From contig OZ023186.1 in assembly GCA_963995505.1 (NCBI GenBank), positions 868,001 to 932,000 of the forward strand: a DNA stretch of 64,000 nt, given 5' to 3'. Made by a program: the position numbers and the translations under genes. This DNA is from Hypericum androsaemum (taxonomy: Eukaryota > Streptophyta > Magnoliopsida > Malpighiales > Hypericaceae). Below the pieces are notes generated by a model that was not told where the DNA came from, did not search any database, and saw only the letters and a program-made list of their open reading frames with translations. Shown here piece after piece: positions 11,157-23,311 of the stretch; within the stretch, counting starts at the first letter, position 1; each line of letters starts with the position of its first letter.

Positions 11157-11940
11157 TGTTGGATTTGAATGCATAATTAATGCATTTGGTCCAAGCTGAA
11201 AGGCCCGAGCTGGAAAGCCCAAGCTGAAAAGTCCAAGCTGAAAATGGGAGAACCATTACCACATCGGAAATCGCAAGAAAATTTTCCCTGTTTATAAGGA
11301 GAAACTCCAAGCTGGTGTAACATTAAATGTTCTACCTGAAGAGCTAAACGAGGCTGCCTGCGAGGATAGTACTTCGCACGAGCACGAGCACGCGCACGCA
11401 AGTCGCAATGGGCGCTTTGTAGCGCACTTCGCATATGCGCATCGTCGCGAGGAGCTGAGGAGCCTTTAGTTTTGGCAAATTCCGGACGGGTCCAAAACAT
11501 CCAGGAGATTTCCAGAAGGTCGAAGGGTTACGAGCCAACCTGAAGGGCGCACAGGCCAATCCAGAAGCTCCCAGAATACCGAAGGGACACGAGTGTGCTG
11601 CCTGCCTGCCGAAGATGTGCCTACGACCTCCGAAGAGCCACGAACGAATTGGCTGAAGAGGCACCTGAAGGGCAGCCTGCCTGTTGGCCGAACGAACGTA
11701 TTTCCTCAGAATTACTTCGTGCCTCTTCGGAAATGCCTGCCTCCACTCCATCCAGCAGCCTATAAATAGGCCCCTCCCTCTCATTTGTATCTCAGGCGAA
11801 GCTTCAAGGGTCGTTGTGCTACAAACTCGAAGTCTGAAAGTCGTTGTATCTTGGGAACGATTGCCGCAGCCCGTAAGTACTAAATACGGGACAGTCTCAT
11901 CTTACGGAGAAAGAGTCCAACTCTTGCCTCGACTATTAAA
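11157..11940 (+). repeat. 5' LTR of the copia element (3' end truncated)
   Basis: It matches the 3' LTR at 16693-17606, including the TATA region CAGCCTATAAATAGG near 11758. The last 45 or so nt, the primer-binding site and the leader are missing: the sequence passes from CTCGACTATTAA straight to the gag start codon. Confidence 0.8.
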
Positions 11941-11941
11941 G

Positions 11942-13060
11942 ATGGCATTAACAAGCTCAGCACCAACACTAGTGCCAGCGTTCCCGGGAACTGTCCACGC
12001 CGAAAGGCCGGCCAAGTTCAACAGTACCGAGTTCAAGAGGTGGCAACAGAAGATGCTGTTCTATCTGATGATGCTCAACCTGGTCCAATTCTTGAAGGAA
12101 GAGGCTCCAAAGGTGGCAAAAAATGAGGCTGATCTACAGAAGATCAACGCCCTCGATGCATGGAGTCACAGCGACTTCCTATATCGTAACTATGTCCTGA
12201 ATGGCTTAGACAACGCCCTCTACAATGTCTATGCAGGTACAAAGACTGCGAAAGAATTGTGGGACTTCTTGGAGAAGAAGTACAAAACGGAGGATGCCAG
12301 GATGAAGAAATTCATCGTCGGAAGGTTCCTCGACTTCCAGATTGTGGACTCCAAGAAGGTCATAGACCAAGTCCAAGAGCTGCAGCTGATTCTACATGAG
12401 ATTCACGCTGAAGGCATGCAACTCAGCGAATCCTTCCAGATGGCTGCTCTAATCGAGAAGCTACCTCCTCTGTGGAAGGACTTTAAGAACTACCTCAAGC
12501 ATAAGCGGAAGGATATGGGGCTGGAAGACCTGATCGTGAGACTAAGGATTGAGGAAGACAATCGAAAGTCCAAAGTCAAGACCAGCAGGACTAACTTCGA
12601 GGCTAAGGTACACCTCGCCAAAGGTGGTACTAGCAAGAAGAGGAAGAAGCCCGGAAACAAGTAGAAGAAGCAAGAGCCAAAGCAAAAGAAGGCTAAGAAG
12701 ATCAAGGGCAAAGATTGTCGCTTGCTAAAGAAGGACGATCGAGAGAAGGCTAACCTGGCTAAGGACATGTCTGAGCTACACCTATCCGCAGTGGTGTTTG
12801 AAGCCAATCTGGTGGATAACCCAAGAGAGTGATTCATAGACACAGGAGCAACTCGACACATCTGCTCAGACAAGGAGATGTTCTCGACCTACACAGCCAT
12901 CAACGGACGAAAGTTGTTCATGGGTAACTCCGCGACTTCTCCCGTAGTTGGATTAGGCCAGGTGGTGCTGAAGTTGACCTCCAGAAAAGAGCTGATCCTC
13001 AATGATGTACTGCATGTCCCAGATATTCGTAAGAATTTAGTATCCGGCTCACTATTAAGC
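11942..13060 (+). pseudogene. copia gag-protease, with stop codons
   Basis: Starts at ATG 11942 (MALTSSAPTLVPAF). A UBN2-type gag domain covers about residues 30-200 and is open for 240 codons to a stop at 12662-12664. Reading continues with [12 protein letters not shown], but the CCHC zinc knuckle present in the inverted copy has been deleted. The protease region has DTGATRHIC, preceded by a nonsense codon (RE*FIDTG). It ends at SLLSK, where the inverted element begins. Confidence 0.85.
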
Positions 13061-15151
13061 AAATGTCGGTATGAATGAACTCTAAAGGTGTAGTACTTCT
13101 TTCCACTGAATGGAAAGGCGCTTTGGTCATTTTTGCATCTACACATACTTCACATTTATTGTTTAGGTCAAACTCTATTTTAGGCAATAAATTTAAACTT
13201 ACTAACTTTTTTAGTGAGCTCAAATTTACGTTTCCTAATCTATCATGCCATAAGTTAGAACACTCAGCCAAATAAGAAGAATTAACAACTTTATTAGGGC
13301 CATTAAAGACGCGTTTAACAGTTATTACATTCATCTTGAAGAGCCCCCTCTCGAGGTAACCCTTTCCTACAAAGGCACCGGCCTTGGTCAGAACAAACCT
13401 ATCAGCCTCAAATACTAGCTTCATCCCAGCTTTGCTTAACAGTGAGTCGGATACTAAATTCTTACGAATGCCTGGGATATGCAACACATCCTTGAGGGTC
13501 AACTCTTTTTCGGAGGTCAACTTCAGCACTACCTGGGCTAGTCCGACTACGGGAGAAGTTGCGAAATTATCCATAAATAACTTCCGGCTGTTGATCGCTA
13601 TATAGGTCGAGAACATCTCCTTGTCTGAGCAGATGTGTCGGGTTACCCCTGTGTCAATAAACCACTCTCTTGGGTTATCCACCAGATTGGCTTCAAATAC
13701 CACGGCGGATATGTCTAGCTCAGACAGGTCTTCGGCCAGATTTGCCTTCTCACGATCGTCCCTCTTTGGCAGGCGACAATCTTTTGCCATGTGACCGGGT
13801 TTGTCGCAGTTGTAGTAATTATCCTTGATCTTCTTAGCCTTCTTTTGCTTTGGCTCTTGCTTCTCCTGCTTATTCCCGGGCTTCTTCCTCTTCTTATCGG
13901 TACCACCTTCGGCGAGGTGTACCTTAGCCTCGGAGTTGGTCCTGCCGGTCTTGACTTCGGACTTTCGGTTGTCTTCCTTGATCCTTAGTCTCACGATCAG
14001 GTCTTCCAGCCCCATATTCTTCCTCTTATGTTTCAGGTAGTTCTTGAAGTCCTTCCACATAGGAGGTAGTTTCTCGATTAGAGCAGCCACCTGGAAGGAT
14101 TTGCTAAGTTGCGTGCCTTCGGCGTGAATCTCGTGTAGAATCAGCTGCAGCTCTTGGACTTGGTCTATGACCTTTTTGGAGTCCACCATCTGGAAGTCGA
14201 GGAACCTTCCGACGATGAATTTCTTCATCCCGGCATCCTCCATTTTGTACTTCTTCTCCAAGGAGTCCTACAATTCTTTCGCAGTCTTGGTACCTGCATA
14301 GACATTATAGAGGGCATAGTCTAAGCCATTCAGGACATAGTTACGATATAGGAAGTCACTGTGACTCCATGCATCGAGGGCGTTGATCTTCTGTGGATCA
14401 GCCTCATTTTCTGCCACCTTCGGAGCCTCTTCCTTCAAGAATTGGACCAGGTTGAGCGTCGTCTGGTAGAACAGCATCTTCTGTTGTCATCTTTTGAACT
14501 CGATACCATTGAACTTGGCTGACCTTTCGGCGCGGATAGTTCTCGGGACCGCTGGCACTGGTGCTGAGCTTGTTGATGCCATCTTCAAGTACACAGATCT
14601 CGTCTTACGATTGTTGTTTGTCGGAGGTGGTGTACTTAATTAAGATCTTGTAAAGTCGAGGCAAGAGTTAGACTCTTTCTCCGTAAGACGAGATTGCCCC
14701 GTATTCAGTGCTCACGGGCTGCGACAATCGTCCCCAATATACAACGACTTTGCTGCTTCCAAGATCGTAGCACAACGAATCTCGAAGCTTCGGGCGAACC
14801 TTGGATACTTGGAACTTTCTTAGAGAGGGAGAGAGTAGAACAACTATTGCTAATGAATGCTTATGCAATGAGTGTTCGGGGGTGATTTACAAATGAGGGG
14901 GCATGCCTATTTATAGGCGATGAAGGGTTGGAACCTGAAAAGTCACATGCATTTCTGAAGGGGCATGATGTGATCCAAAAAGTTTGTGACTCTTCAGATG
15001 TACCCTCCAGGTGCCTCTTCGTCCTTGTAGAGTTTTCCAAAGAGTTCGTGACTCTTCGGATGTGCCCATCATGCACCCCAATTTTCCAAAAAGTTCGTGA
15101 CTTTTCGGACGAAGGGGTGTGAGATTGCATTAATGGAAATTTATTCCAACA
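13061..15151 (-). mobile_element. Inverted, 3'-truncated related copia element (LTR-gag-PR-pre-integrase)
   Basis: On the minus strand an LTR (14612-15151, TGTTGGAATAAAT...AACAACA) is followed by an untranslated leader, gag (from about 14584; a stop near 14268 splits it), a CCHC-like knuckle with its first Cys changed ([14 protein letters not shown]), protease ([11 protein letters not shown]) and GAG-pre-integrase ([14 protein letters not shown]...[14 protein letters not shown]). It stops at the integrase start (EFIHTDIC). Its LTR differs in the 5' half from the host element's LTR but matches in the 3' half, so it is a sister subfamily. Confidence 0.85.
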
Positions 15152-16147
15152 GTATATACATTAAAGGCACACCTGATACTTACGTAATCGTATGTCTGTA
15201 TGTAGACGACATGCTAATCACGGAAAGTAGTAATGATCTTATCGTGAAAATTAAGAACATGTTAAAGAACAACTTTGACTGAAAGATATGGGTCAAGCTG
15301 ACGTTATACTAGGGATTAAAATCTCTAGGACGATTGAAGGAATTGTCTTGTCACAATCTCACTACGTTGAGAATGTACTCAAGAAATTTGATACTTTTGA
15401 CAAACCTCCGGCTAAGACTCTGGTAGACCTGAGTCTACACTTGGTAAAAACAGAGGTGACCCGGTATCTCAACTGAAATATGCAAAGATTATTAGGAGTC
15501 TGATGTACTTAACAAATTGTACTCGCCCTGATATTGCTTATTCAGTTAGCAAGCTTAGTAGATTCACGAGCAATCCAGGACCAGATCACTGGCTAGCTCT
15601 GAAAAGGGTTCTAAAGTATCTAAAATATACCATAAACTATGGCATACTTTATGCTAGGTATCCAGCTGTATTGGAAGGATACAGTGATGCAAATTGGATA
15701 TCAGACACTAAAGACTCCAAATCTACTAGTGGTTATGTGTTCACCATAGGTGGAGGAGATGTGTCCTGGAAATCCTCTAAACAAACATACATAGCTCGAT
15801 CCACCATGGAGTCAGAGTTTATAGCACTCGGCAAAGCTGGGGAAGAAGCTGAATGACTCAGAAACTTTCTGGAGGATATTTTGTGTTGGAACAAGCCTGT
15901 GCCCCATGTATTGATACATTGTGATAGCATGTCTGCAATCGGGAGAGCACAAAGTACTATGTACAACAGAAAGTCTCGACACATCCGTAGAAGACATAAC
16001 ACCGTTAGACAATTGATCTCAAGTGGAGTAATAACTATTGATTATGTGAAGTCCAAGGACAACATAGCTGATCCTTTGACGAAAGGAATCAACAGAGATC
16101 AAATGTATAACACAGTAAGAGGAATGGGGTTAAAATCTACACATTAA
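15152..16147 (+). pseudogene. copia reverse transcriptase C-terminus and RNase H
   Basis: Begins inside RT with SIYIKGTPDTYVIVCLYVDDM (YVDD catalytic box), then [31 protein letters not shown], and the RNase H part with [31 protein letters not shown] and the C-terminal NIADPLTKG. Frameshifts near 15281 and 15475 and a Trp-to-stop change at 15854-15856 break the frame. Confidence 0.88.
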
Positions 16148-16692
16148 AGGACGTTCATAGCGGTAACTCAACCATGATGAGTGGAGATCCCACGAACTTG
16201 GTTCAATGAGACAACTAAGTTATGAATGATTCAGACAATTACTTGGAACCCATCCCATTCTCAGAAGCTGCCCAAGTGCGAACCTGCAGAGGTGTGGTAA
16301 GGTTAAGTATCTACGCTTTTAATAATTCCTATGCCAGAAAAAGGTAGAGTATGGCAGGATACTCCTAATAAGAGATCACATATATAAGTGTGAAGTGAGG
16401 CCGCTTCAAATAGAAAAATACTTATGAATCCAAGATAAGGTCTAAGGCCGAAATGGATACAACGTGAGAACCAAAGGATATTAGAGATATCATTGTGTAA
16501 ATGTTATTGTCTTGGTTTACATAAAAAGCTGACCAGTTCAAGACATCGCGTTCACTGAGCAGCAAGTAAATCCGATAGTATTTTACTATGAAAGGTTCAA
16601 AGCCGTAAGCTACCTTTCTCGATGCAATGATATTTCGTTGAAACTTTTCTTAAAAGTGTCAGCATGCATTAATCATCATTCATGTGGGGGAT
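16148..16692 (+). other. copia 3' untranslated region with polypurine tract
   Basis: No coding signal. The sequence CATGTGGGGGAT immediately before the 3' LTR (16693) is a typical copia polypurine tract, the plus-strand primer site. Confidence 0.7.
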
Positions 16693-17606
16693 TGTTGGGT
16701 TTGAATGCATAATTAATACATTTGGCCCGAGCTAGAAAGCCCGAGCTGAAAAGCCTAAGCTGAGGATGGGAGAACCATTACCACATCAGAAATCGCAAAA
16801 AAAAATTTCCTGTTTATAAGGAGAAGCTCCAAGCTGGTGTAACATTAAATGTTCCACCTGAAGAGATGAACGAGGCTGCCTGCGAGGATGGTGCAAAGCA
16901 CAATCCGAGCACGCGCTCGCGCGTACGCATGGCGCATTGGACGAAGGTTGCAATGGGCACTTTGTGACGCACTTGGCACTTCGCATCATCGCGAGGAGCT
17001 GAGGAGCCTTTAGTTTTGGCAAATTCCGGACAGGTCCAAAATGTCCAGGAGACTTCCAGAAGGTCGCAGGGTTACGAGCCAACCTGAAGGGCGCACAGGC
17101 AAATCCAGAAGCTCCCAGAACACCGAAGGGATGCAAGTGTGCTGCATGCCTGCTGAAGGGGTGCCTACGACCTCCAAAGAGCTACGAATGAATTGGCTGA
17201 AGAGGCATCTGAAGGGCCGCCTGCTGGTTGGCCGAACGGACGTATTTCCTCGGAATTGCTTCGTGCCTCTTCCAAAATGCCTGCCTCCACTCCATCCAGC
17301 AGCCTATAAATAGGCCCCTCCCCCTCATTTGCATCTCACCCCACAACTCATTGTATAAGCATTCGTTAGCAATAGTTGTTCTCCTCTCCCTCTCTCAAGA
17401 AAGTTCTGAATATCGGACAGTTCGCCTGAAGCTTCGAGGGTCGTTGTGCTACGAACTCGAAATCTAAAAGTCGTTGTATCTTGGGGACGATTGCCACAGC
17501 TCGTAAGCACTGAATACGGGGCAATCTTGTCTTAAGAAGAAAGAGTCCAACTCTTGCCTCGATAATTAAAAATCCTAATCAAGTACACCACCTCCGACAA
17601 ACAACA
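16693..17606 (+). repeat. 3' LTR of the copia element
   Basis: 914 bp, from TGTTGGGTTTGAATGC to CGACAAACAACA. It contains CAGCCTATAAATAGG (near 17303), a plausible LTR promoter. It is followed by target duplicate CAGAA. Differences from the 5' LTR are scattered, so the insertion is not very recent. Confidence 0.9.
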
Positions 17607-17702
17607 CAGAAGTCGCCCAAGAATCCAACCTGAGAACTTCGTATGAGACCCGTTTCTGATCGAGATGCGAATATTCTTCCTGAAAGTCGAAGCTGATAGA
17701 AC
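17607..17702 (-). mobile_element. LINE copy A, part right of the copia insertion
   Basis: Continues the LINE fragment interrupted at 11156. It matches 39243-39340 and then stops abruptly at GAACATCGGC, joining array sequence that begins TGTTAAATTTTTTGGC. Confidence 0.8.
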
Positions 17703-17895
17703 ATCGGCTGTTAAATTTTTTGGCATTAGAAATTGTACCGTACTCACCATTTTGTCGATGAAAACTAATTTACCTATAATAAAAAAATTAGCATCTTGTC
17801 ACGGGATACCTTAAAATTCAATGCTGAGTCATAAAAAAAATGAAGGTTGATCACATAATTGAGGAGCTATTTAAGCCATCCATTTGATCCATAGT
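17703..17895. repeat. Array segment also at 39795-39967 and 60660-60850
   Basis: Non-coding. The 60.8-kb copy continues without the LTR, so this stretch flanks a copia insertion point after CCATCCATTTGATCCATAG. Confidence 0.55.
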
Positions 17896-18243
17896 TGTTA
17901 GGAAATAACACAAAGAAACAAGAACATATACAAGAATACGAATGCAAAAAATTATGTGGTTCATTCTAATGCCTACATCCACAGAGAGAAAGAAGATCTT
18001 TATTGACAAGTTTCTTAGCCACAAAGCAACGCAACCTACGATAACATGCCTTGTATATATAGACAAACTCTAGCAAACCACAGAACTTATCTAGGTTATA
18101 TAGGAGTCCGAAACATGAGTTTGAACAAAACATGAATCAGTTCGAAGTGTCACCTAGCGGACGCTGGGTCTTCAGCTTCTATAACAAGCCCCTAGCGTCC
18201 GCTAGATCCACTAGGCCCCCTGATTTTAAGCCACTTCCTAACA
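17896..18243 (-). repeat. 3' LTR of a second copia family (minus strand), copy A
   Basis: 348 bp with TGTTAGGAAG...TTTCCTAACA ends on the minus strand. It is preceded (minus) by GCCAAGGTGGAGAT, a polypurine tract. A homologous LTR lies at 39968-40324. The 5' LTR of the element was not found. Confidence 0.75.
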
Positions 18244-20070
18244 ATCTCCACCTTGGCGAGAAATCATCTCTTGGAAGAATCATAAAACTCCACCCAAACT
18301 TCAACAATCTCCACCTCAATGAGAAATCGCCCCTTGGAGAAACACGAAGTCCTGTGAACCCAAACTGACTTTACCTGGAACATTAGACTCTTCCATCCTC
18401 ATCAAGACCATCATCATTTCTCTCCTCCTTTGTTCTTGGAGACATTTCTAAGATTTGAGCATTTCCAGAGTTTGCGTGGTGTATTCTCTCCGAACATTCA
18501 TTGAAATTCAATATGGTAGTTCACCTGCTGAAGCAACCTTGTGACCAATAGGTGCTCTATTTTTCCAGTCATCCACATACTTTGCAACCTCGAACTGCTT
18601 TCTTGTTCGACCTTGTTCCTTTGCCTTGAATGAATGCTACAAGCCATAACATACATTGGGAAATCTTTTGTTCTACCTAGTAGAACCCTTGATACTTCAC
18701 CAACTTTACCGTTTGCCCTTGAGTGAGATATAATATGATTTTTCTGTGGTGTTACCAATTATCTCGCATTCCTAAGGCCAAACCTACCCAGCACCTTTGT
18801 ATTGCAGATGCCTTTAGGCAACCATAGCTTCTCGCTAACCTTGTCTGCACGAATCCCCATTCCAAGAACTCTTTTGGCTGCACTCAACCCATTCAAGTTA
18901 AGACCTTGCTTCCTCATATGATCCAACCTCAAATGCCAAGAGCTTTTCCCTCCTCCCTCAGACTCTAATGAGGTGACTCTACTAAGAACAGTATTCTCTA
19001 CTAACCTGTAGGTGTTCTTTGCATCCATTTTACCCTTCATCACCACCATAGCATTCTTCTCCACCTCCATTAGACCACCTCCAATCTTATAGTCATGACC
19101 ATTATAATCCAAGGCTCATAATAATATCAAATTCCTTTCTACATTTGGAACATGTCTAAAATCACACAACTTTCTCACGACACCATCCCACATCTTAGTT
19201 GGTATGTCCCTTATGCCAGAAATTCTACAAGTAGAACCATCATTCATATTCACCATAGCTAAATTCACGAACTCGTAGGTTTCAAACCAATCCCTATCGG
19301 GTGCCATGTGAAAAGAGAACCCACAATCCAAAATTCAGAAATCAACAGGATACTTAGGAATTATAACTTGATAAAACAGAAAGACAGTCACCATTCGACC
19401 CGTCCGAATATGAAGCCATATTCATGGAACCCAATCCATTACGATCCCTAGTTCTTCCTGGACAATCCTTCTTCATATGCCCTTTTTTTGCACTTGAAGC
19501 TATTTCTATTGAACTTCCTTGACCCTGACTTGGATCATTTTCTATCTTTTTCTCCTCTACGATCATGGCCTCCTCTCATAACCATCCCTTCTCTTCCTTC
19601 ATCATTGTCCTTCTTTCTTTGATTAAATTCTAGTAGAGCACTGACCAAGGATTCTTTGCTCCAAGTTAGAGTTGTAACAAAAGTTTTATAAGAACTTGGT
19701 AATGAATTCAACAGCAACAATGTCTTGTTTTCATCCTCGAACTTTCGTCGACCTTTATCAAATTCCTCACAAGTTTATTGAAACCATTGACATGTTGGCT
19801 CAAATATGAGCCCTTCATCATCTTAAACCCGTACAACTTTTGCTTCAGATAAAGCTTGTTCAATAGAGACTTTCACATATACCTGTTCTCCAATTTCTTC
19901 CAAACCTCAGCTGATGACTTTTCATCCATAACATAACACATCACATCATCCTACATGCTAAAAGGTTGTTTTAGCTTAAACATAGTCTTCAAGTTCGAAC
20001 TCTGGAAATACCCTGAGAACATGGTTATGTTAAAACTTGGTGGAGAGACCTTGTCACCTCATGTCTATCT
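18244..20070 (-). mobile_element. copia gag/protease/pre-integrase remnant, copy A
   Basis: Minus-strand pieces in order: gag (about 20030-19570, several stops), knuckle-like KKGHMKKDCPGRTRDR (19500), protease-like MDCGFSFHMAPDRDWFETYEF (19331; DCGFS in place of DSGCS), and GAG-pre-integrase SSWHLRLDHMRKQGLNLNGL (about 18950). Integrase, RT and RNase H are absent, and the remnant passes almost directly to the 3' LTR. The 40.3-42.1-kb copy has the same deletion, so the deletion predates the duplication or is typical of a non-autonomous family. Confidence 0.75.
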
Positions 20071-21628
20071 TGAATTTGACTTAATTAGGCAAAAATCAAT
20101 TCATAAGAATAAATTCAATTAAAAAAGTAGTTCTGAATGATAAGAAAAAGTATACAAATAACAAATGGTTTCTTCTAGGTTGGAAATAAATATGATCACG
20201 CTTTCCACTCCTACATTAGGAATGCAGAGATAATAAAACGACAAGCCTAGCAATAATTTGCAAAGAGACATCCTCGAAGATGCTGTCCGACTTGGAGGTT
20301 TCCTCCTTGTTCTTCTTAACGCAGGCGCGTAATTTCATTGTCTAGGATCCTAGCAATCTTTGTCTCCTCACATCCGTTATCAATCCAATCGCACAATAGC
20401 CATATGAGAAATAGTAAACAAGGTGGACTACTAGTCTACAAAAGTTTCCTCCTTGTTTTCATATATTTCTCACACTAGTCATATTCTTTCACAGCATTAT
20501 GGCAGTCAGAAGTTTTAGAGATTTGAGCAGCTAGTAGGGAAGTTTCTGCTCAAATAGAGCAGATAAACACTCGTACCAGATAACAAAGAGATCCATAATA
20601 TAGAATTATGATTTAACCATTGGCGAGTACACATTGTTCACATAATCACAGTTTAAGCAATATCCAAACTTACATAGTTCGAACCCATATTTAGAGAATA
20701 CTATCTGCACATGTATTATGCGGAATTACGGTCTTCTGAATGATTTATTTTGGACCATCATCTTCCAGCAGATCAAGCTGTACAAAAATTCAAAAGCATC
20801 TCTCAGTACCACAAACAAAATCTTGTCAGCCATAACCATGCATCTAAGGGTATCCATTCAAAACAATTGACATCTTGTCCCAAAACCAACAGGATTTTGT
20901 GCAAGACGCTACCATCGGTCATGACCCTTTTTTTTAAGACATCAGTCATGAACCTAGCTCCTAACCCGTAACCAAGAGAGCACTTTCAAATATATTCCAC
21001 AACTACTTTGACCAGCGACGCAATTTGTTGTAGGCCGAAAGGATTATGCAGAGCTCCAAAGTTGCTACAAGGTAATGTAACAAAATACACAAATTTGAAG
21101 AACGCCAAGGCCTTGAAAGCTCCAGGTTGGTTCACGCTTGGAGAAGAAGTTGGCCATCACAGAACTACACTCAAAAGCTAAGGAGTAGAAAGTTCAGCCC
21201 TCAACACCGAATTAAACAACATAACTTTCAGGCCAATAATACAAAACCTGAGATACCAAAAGGTTCCAATGACCAAATAGCTCAAAACCCTAAAGTCCAA
21301 ATGTGCAACACAACAAAACATAGCGCAATATATAATCTATTATAAGACCATAAATCACACACTAATGCAATAAGAGTTTACATTCTTTCTTTATTTCACA
21401 ATTTTAGTTCATCTACAAATCAGAGTGGTTCAAAAAGGTAGTCATTGTCCGCACCCTATTTTAAAGCCAGCATTAAACCATGACTTTGATTTTTAGAAGT
21501 CAATAGATGTCCAAAAGGACTTGAAGATGATTGACAATTTTCTAACCCACGGCTGTATGCATTAAAGTATGCAGCTAAACATCAAGAGACACGTCCTTCT
21601 TTTCAAGAAATAGCAGTTACTAACTTAG
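20071..21628. repeat. Array block 3' of Cys2
   Basis: Homologous to 5341-7127, 42111-45945 and 61070-62433. Non-coding; no intact frame with a family signature on either strand. Confidence 0.55.
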
Positions 21629-22461
21629 CTAAGTGCTAGATTCCAAAGGGACGTCGCCGATGAGCTTGAACTCCTGAACCTCCTTAAAGTTCTGACATGG
21701 CTTCTCTTACACCTTGGCCTCATACACCTTAGTGTGATCACCCTCTTTCACCTCAAGGGTAATATAGTAAACCATCCCAGACACCACCTGCTGCTCCACA
21801 TTCACCACTTTCTTAAACTCGAGCAAAGAATTCTGCACCAAACCCAACACAATTCAGCTCCAGCAATCAACCACACTTGGAAAAAACCAAATATAGCAAC
21901 AGACCTGGTTCATCTTCCTCCGAACTAAGCTTTCCAAAAACACAAACTTTCTAAAGGGACCAACTTAGAGCCTATCCCCTCAAGAGCGCAACAACGAAAC
22001 CCAGAACACCAATGAGAAAATCATGAGAAACCACGAAAAGGGCATCACCCCAATCTCACTAAAAGATCAAATAAAGCAACAAATTTGATTCATTTTCCTC
22101 TAAACTGAGCTTGACCCAAAAACACAAACTCTTTAAAGGGAGCAACTTGGATCGTATCTCCTCGGCCATTGCAACCAGACTCAAAACAAAAAAGGGAAAA
22201 TCTTGAAAGCCAAGAAAAGGGTATCACCAAAAGTACATCCAATTCAAACCCAGACGATAAAGTTTTGATCTTTGCCTCTTCTCTGTGCCATATAACGCAA
22301 CCCAGAAATCTCCAACCTTTAATAGATTACTTTAACAAAAAAAATAAAAAAAACCTCTTTTTTGTTGTGTTCATCGACGGCGAAGCGGGCGACGGTATCG
22401 ACCTCGAGGCTGTTGGCTGACCACCCTCACGCTCCTTAACATCACCCACCGTAGCCGCCAT
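21629..22461 (-). pseudogene. Phytocystatin copy Cys2 (frameshift and nonsense)
   Basis: Exon 1 is 22355-22461 and exon 2 is 21629-21832. Exon 1 is 107 nt where 105 is expected, a +2 shift between the start codon and the LARFAV region. Exon 2 keeps QQVVSG but the conserved Trp in the KVWEKP stretch is a TAA stop (21707-21709), and the Trp of the Pro-Trp loop is changed to Cys. Dead copy. Confidence 0.88.
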
Positions 22462-22734
22462 TTTTGCACTAATACAATATCTCAAGGGTGAGGAGGGAAA
22501 AGCTCGGTTCTTGTGTTGTATACAATATCTAAATTTAGTGCTTCTCTATTTAAGAACAATTGAATGATAATTTATTATTTTTAAATGAGACGGACCTGCG
22601 AATCGAATCGCCATGATTCTTCTTATTTTTCAGAACTCACATTATGCCTAAATTCTCATTTTTAAAAAGAATACGGTAAAAATCGGGTCCACCCTTCCAA
22701 AAAGAAAATAAGAATATGGGTCTATGACTCTAAT
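22462..22734. repeat. Array segment upstream of Cys2
   Basis: Recurs at 63225-63710 upstream of Cys5. Possible Cys promoter region, AT-rich, no gene. Confidence 0.5.
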
Positions 22735-23311
22735 TAGGGGTGAACTTGAAACCCGCAAAATTGACCGACTGTGAAACTGACCACCTGAAAAAATCCAAAT
22801 CGCATCGGTAATCGGTTTCGTGGTGCAGTTTAAAACCGACACCGAATTGGTGCAGTGTGATTTTGGGTTTGGTTTGGAACCACACCGACCGACCGACCGC
22901 AAAACCGGACATATATAAAACGATGTCGTTTTATATGTCTCCTATGTGACAAAACGACGTCGTATAAATAAAATAATATTGCGATGAGTTTTACAAGCCT
23001 TGAAACTTCTTTTTTTTCATAGATTATAAAAGAAATTGGGCTTTTTTTTCAAATTAGCGAGTATAAAAAATATTGTGTGAAAAGGAGGCTTCCTTCCAAA
23101 TTTGGGCCCACTAAATGAGCTTAACGAAATGGGCCCAATTTTGCGGTGCAAATTGTAAACCGCACCATGAAACTGCAAAACCATCAAATTGCTACACTGC
23201 AGTTTTCTTATACACTGTCACACCGACGGTGCGAATTTTCACGAAACCAAAAATGCGGTTCGGTGTGAATTTTTACACTGATACTGCAAAACTGCACCGA
23301 ACTCTCCCCTA
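22735..23311. mobile_element. hAT-type MITE (8-bp TSD)
   Basis: 577 bp, starting TAGGGGTGAACTTG and ending in the inverse of TAGGGGAGAGTTCG, flanked by ACTCTAAT at 22727-22734 and 23312-23319. The Cys5 flank near 63703 carries a single ACTCTAAT and is the empty site. The 8-bp TSD and TAGGGG ends fit hAT. Confidence 0.9.

Larger units (their letters stand above)
11157..17606 (+). mobile_element. Ty1/copia LTR retrotransposon inserted in LINE, internally rearranged
   Basis: 6450 bp, starting TGTTGG and ending AACAACA, flanked by CAGAA at 11152-11156 and 17607-17611. The uninterrupted LINE copy at about 39244 gives the pre-insertion site with a single CAGAA. It contains a 5' LTR, gag-protease, an inverted related element, the RT/RNase H end of pol, a polypurine tract and a 3' LTR. 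Integrase and the front of RT have been lost. It cannot transpose on its own. Confidence 0.93.
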
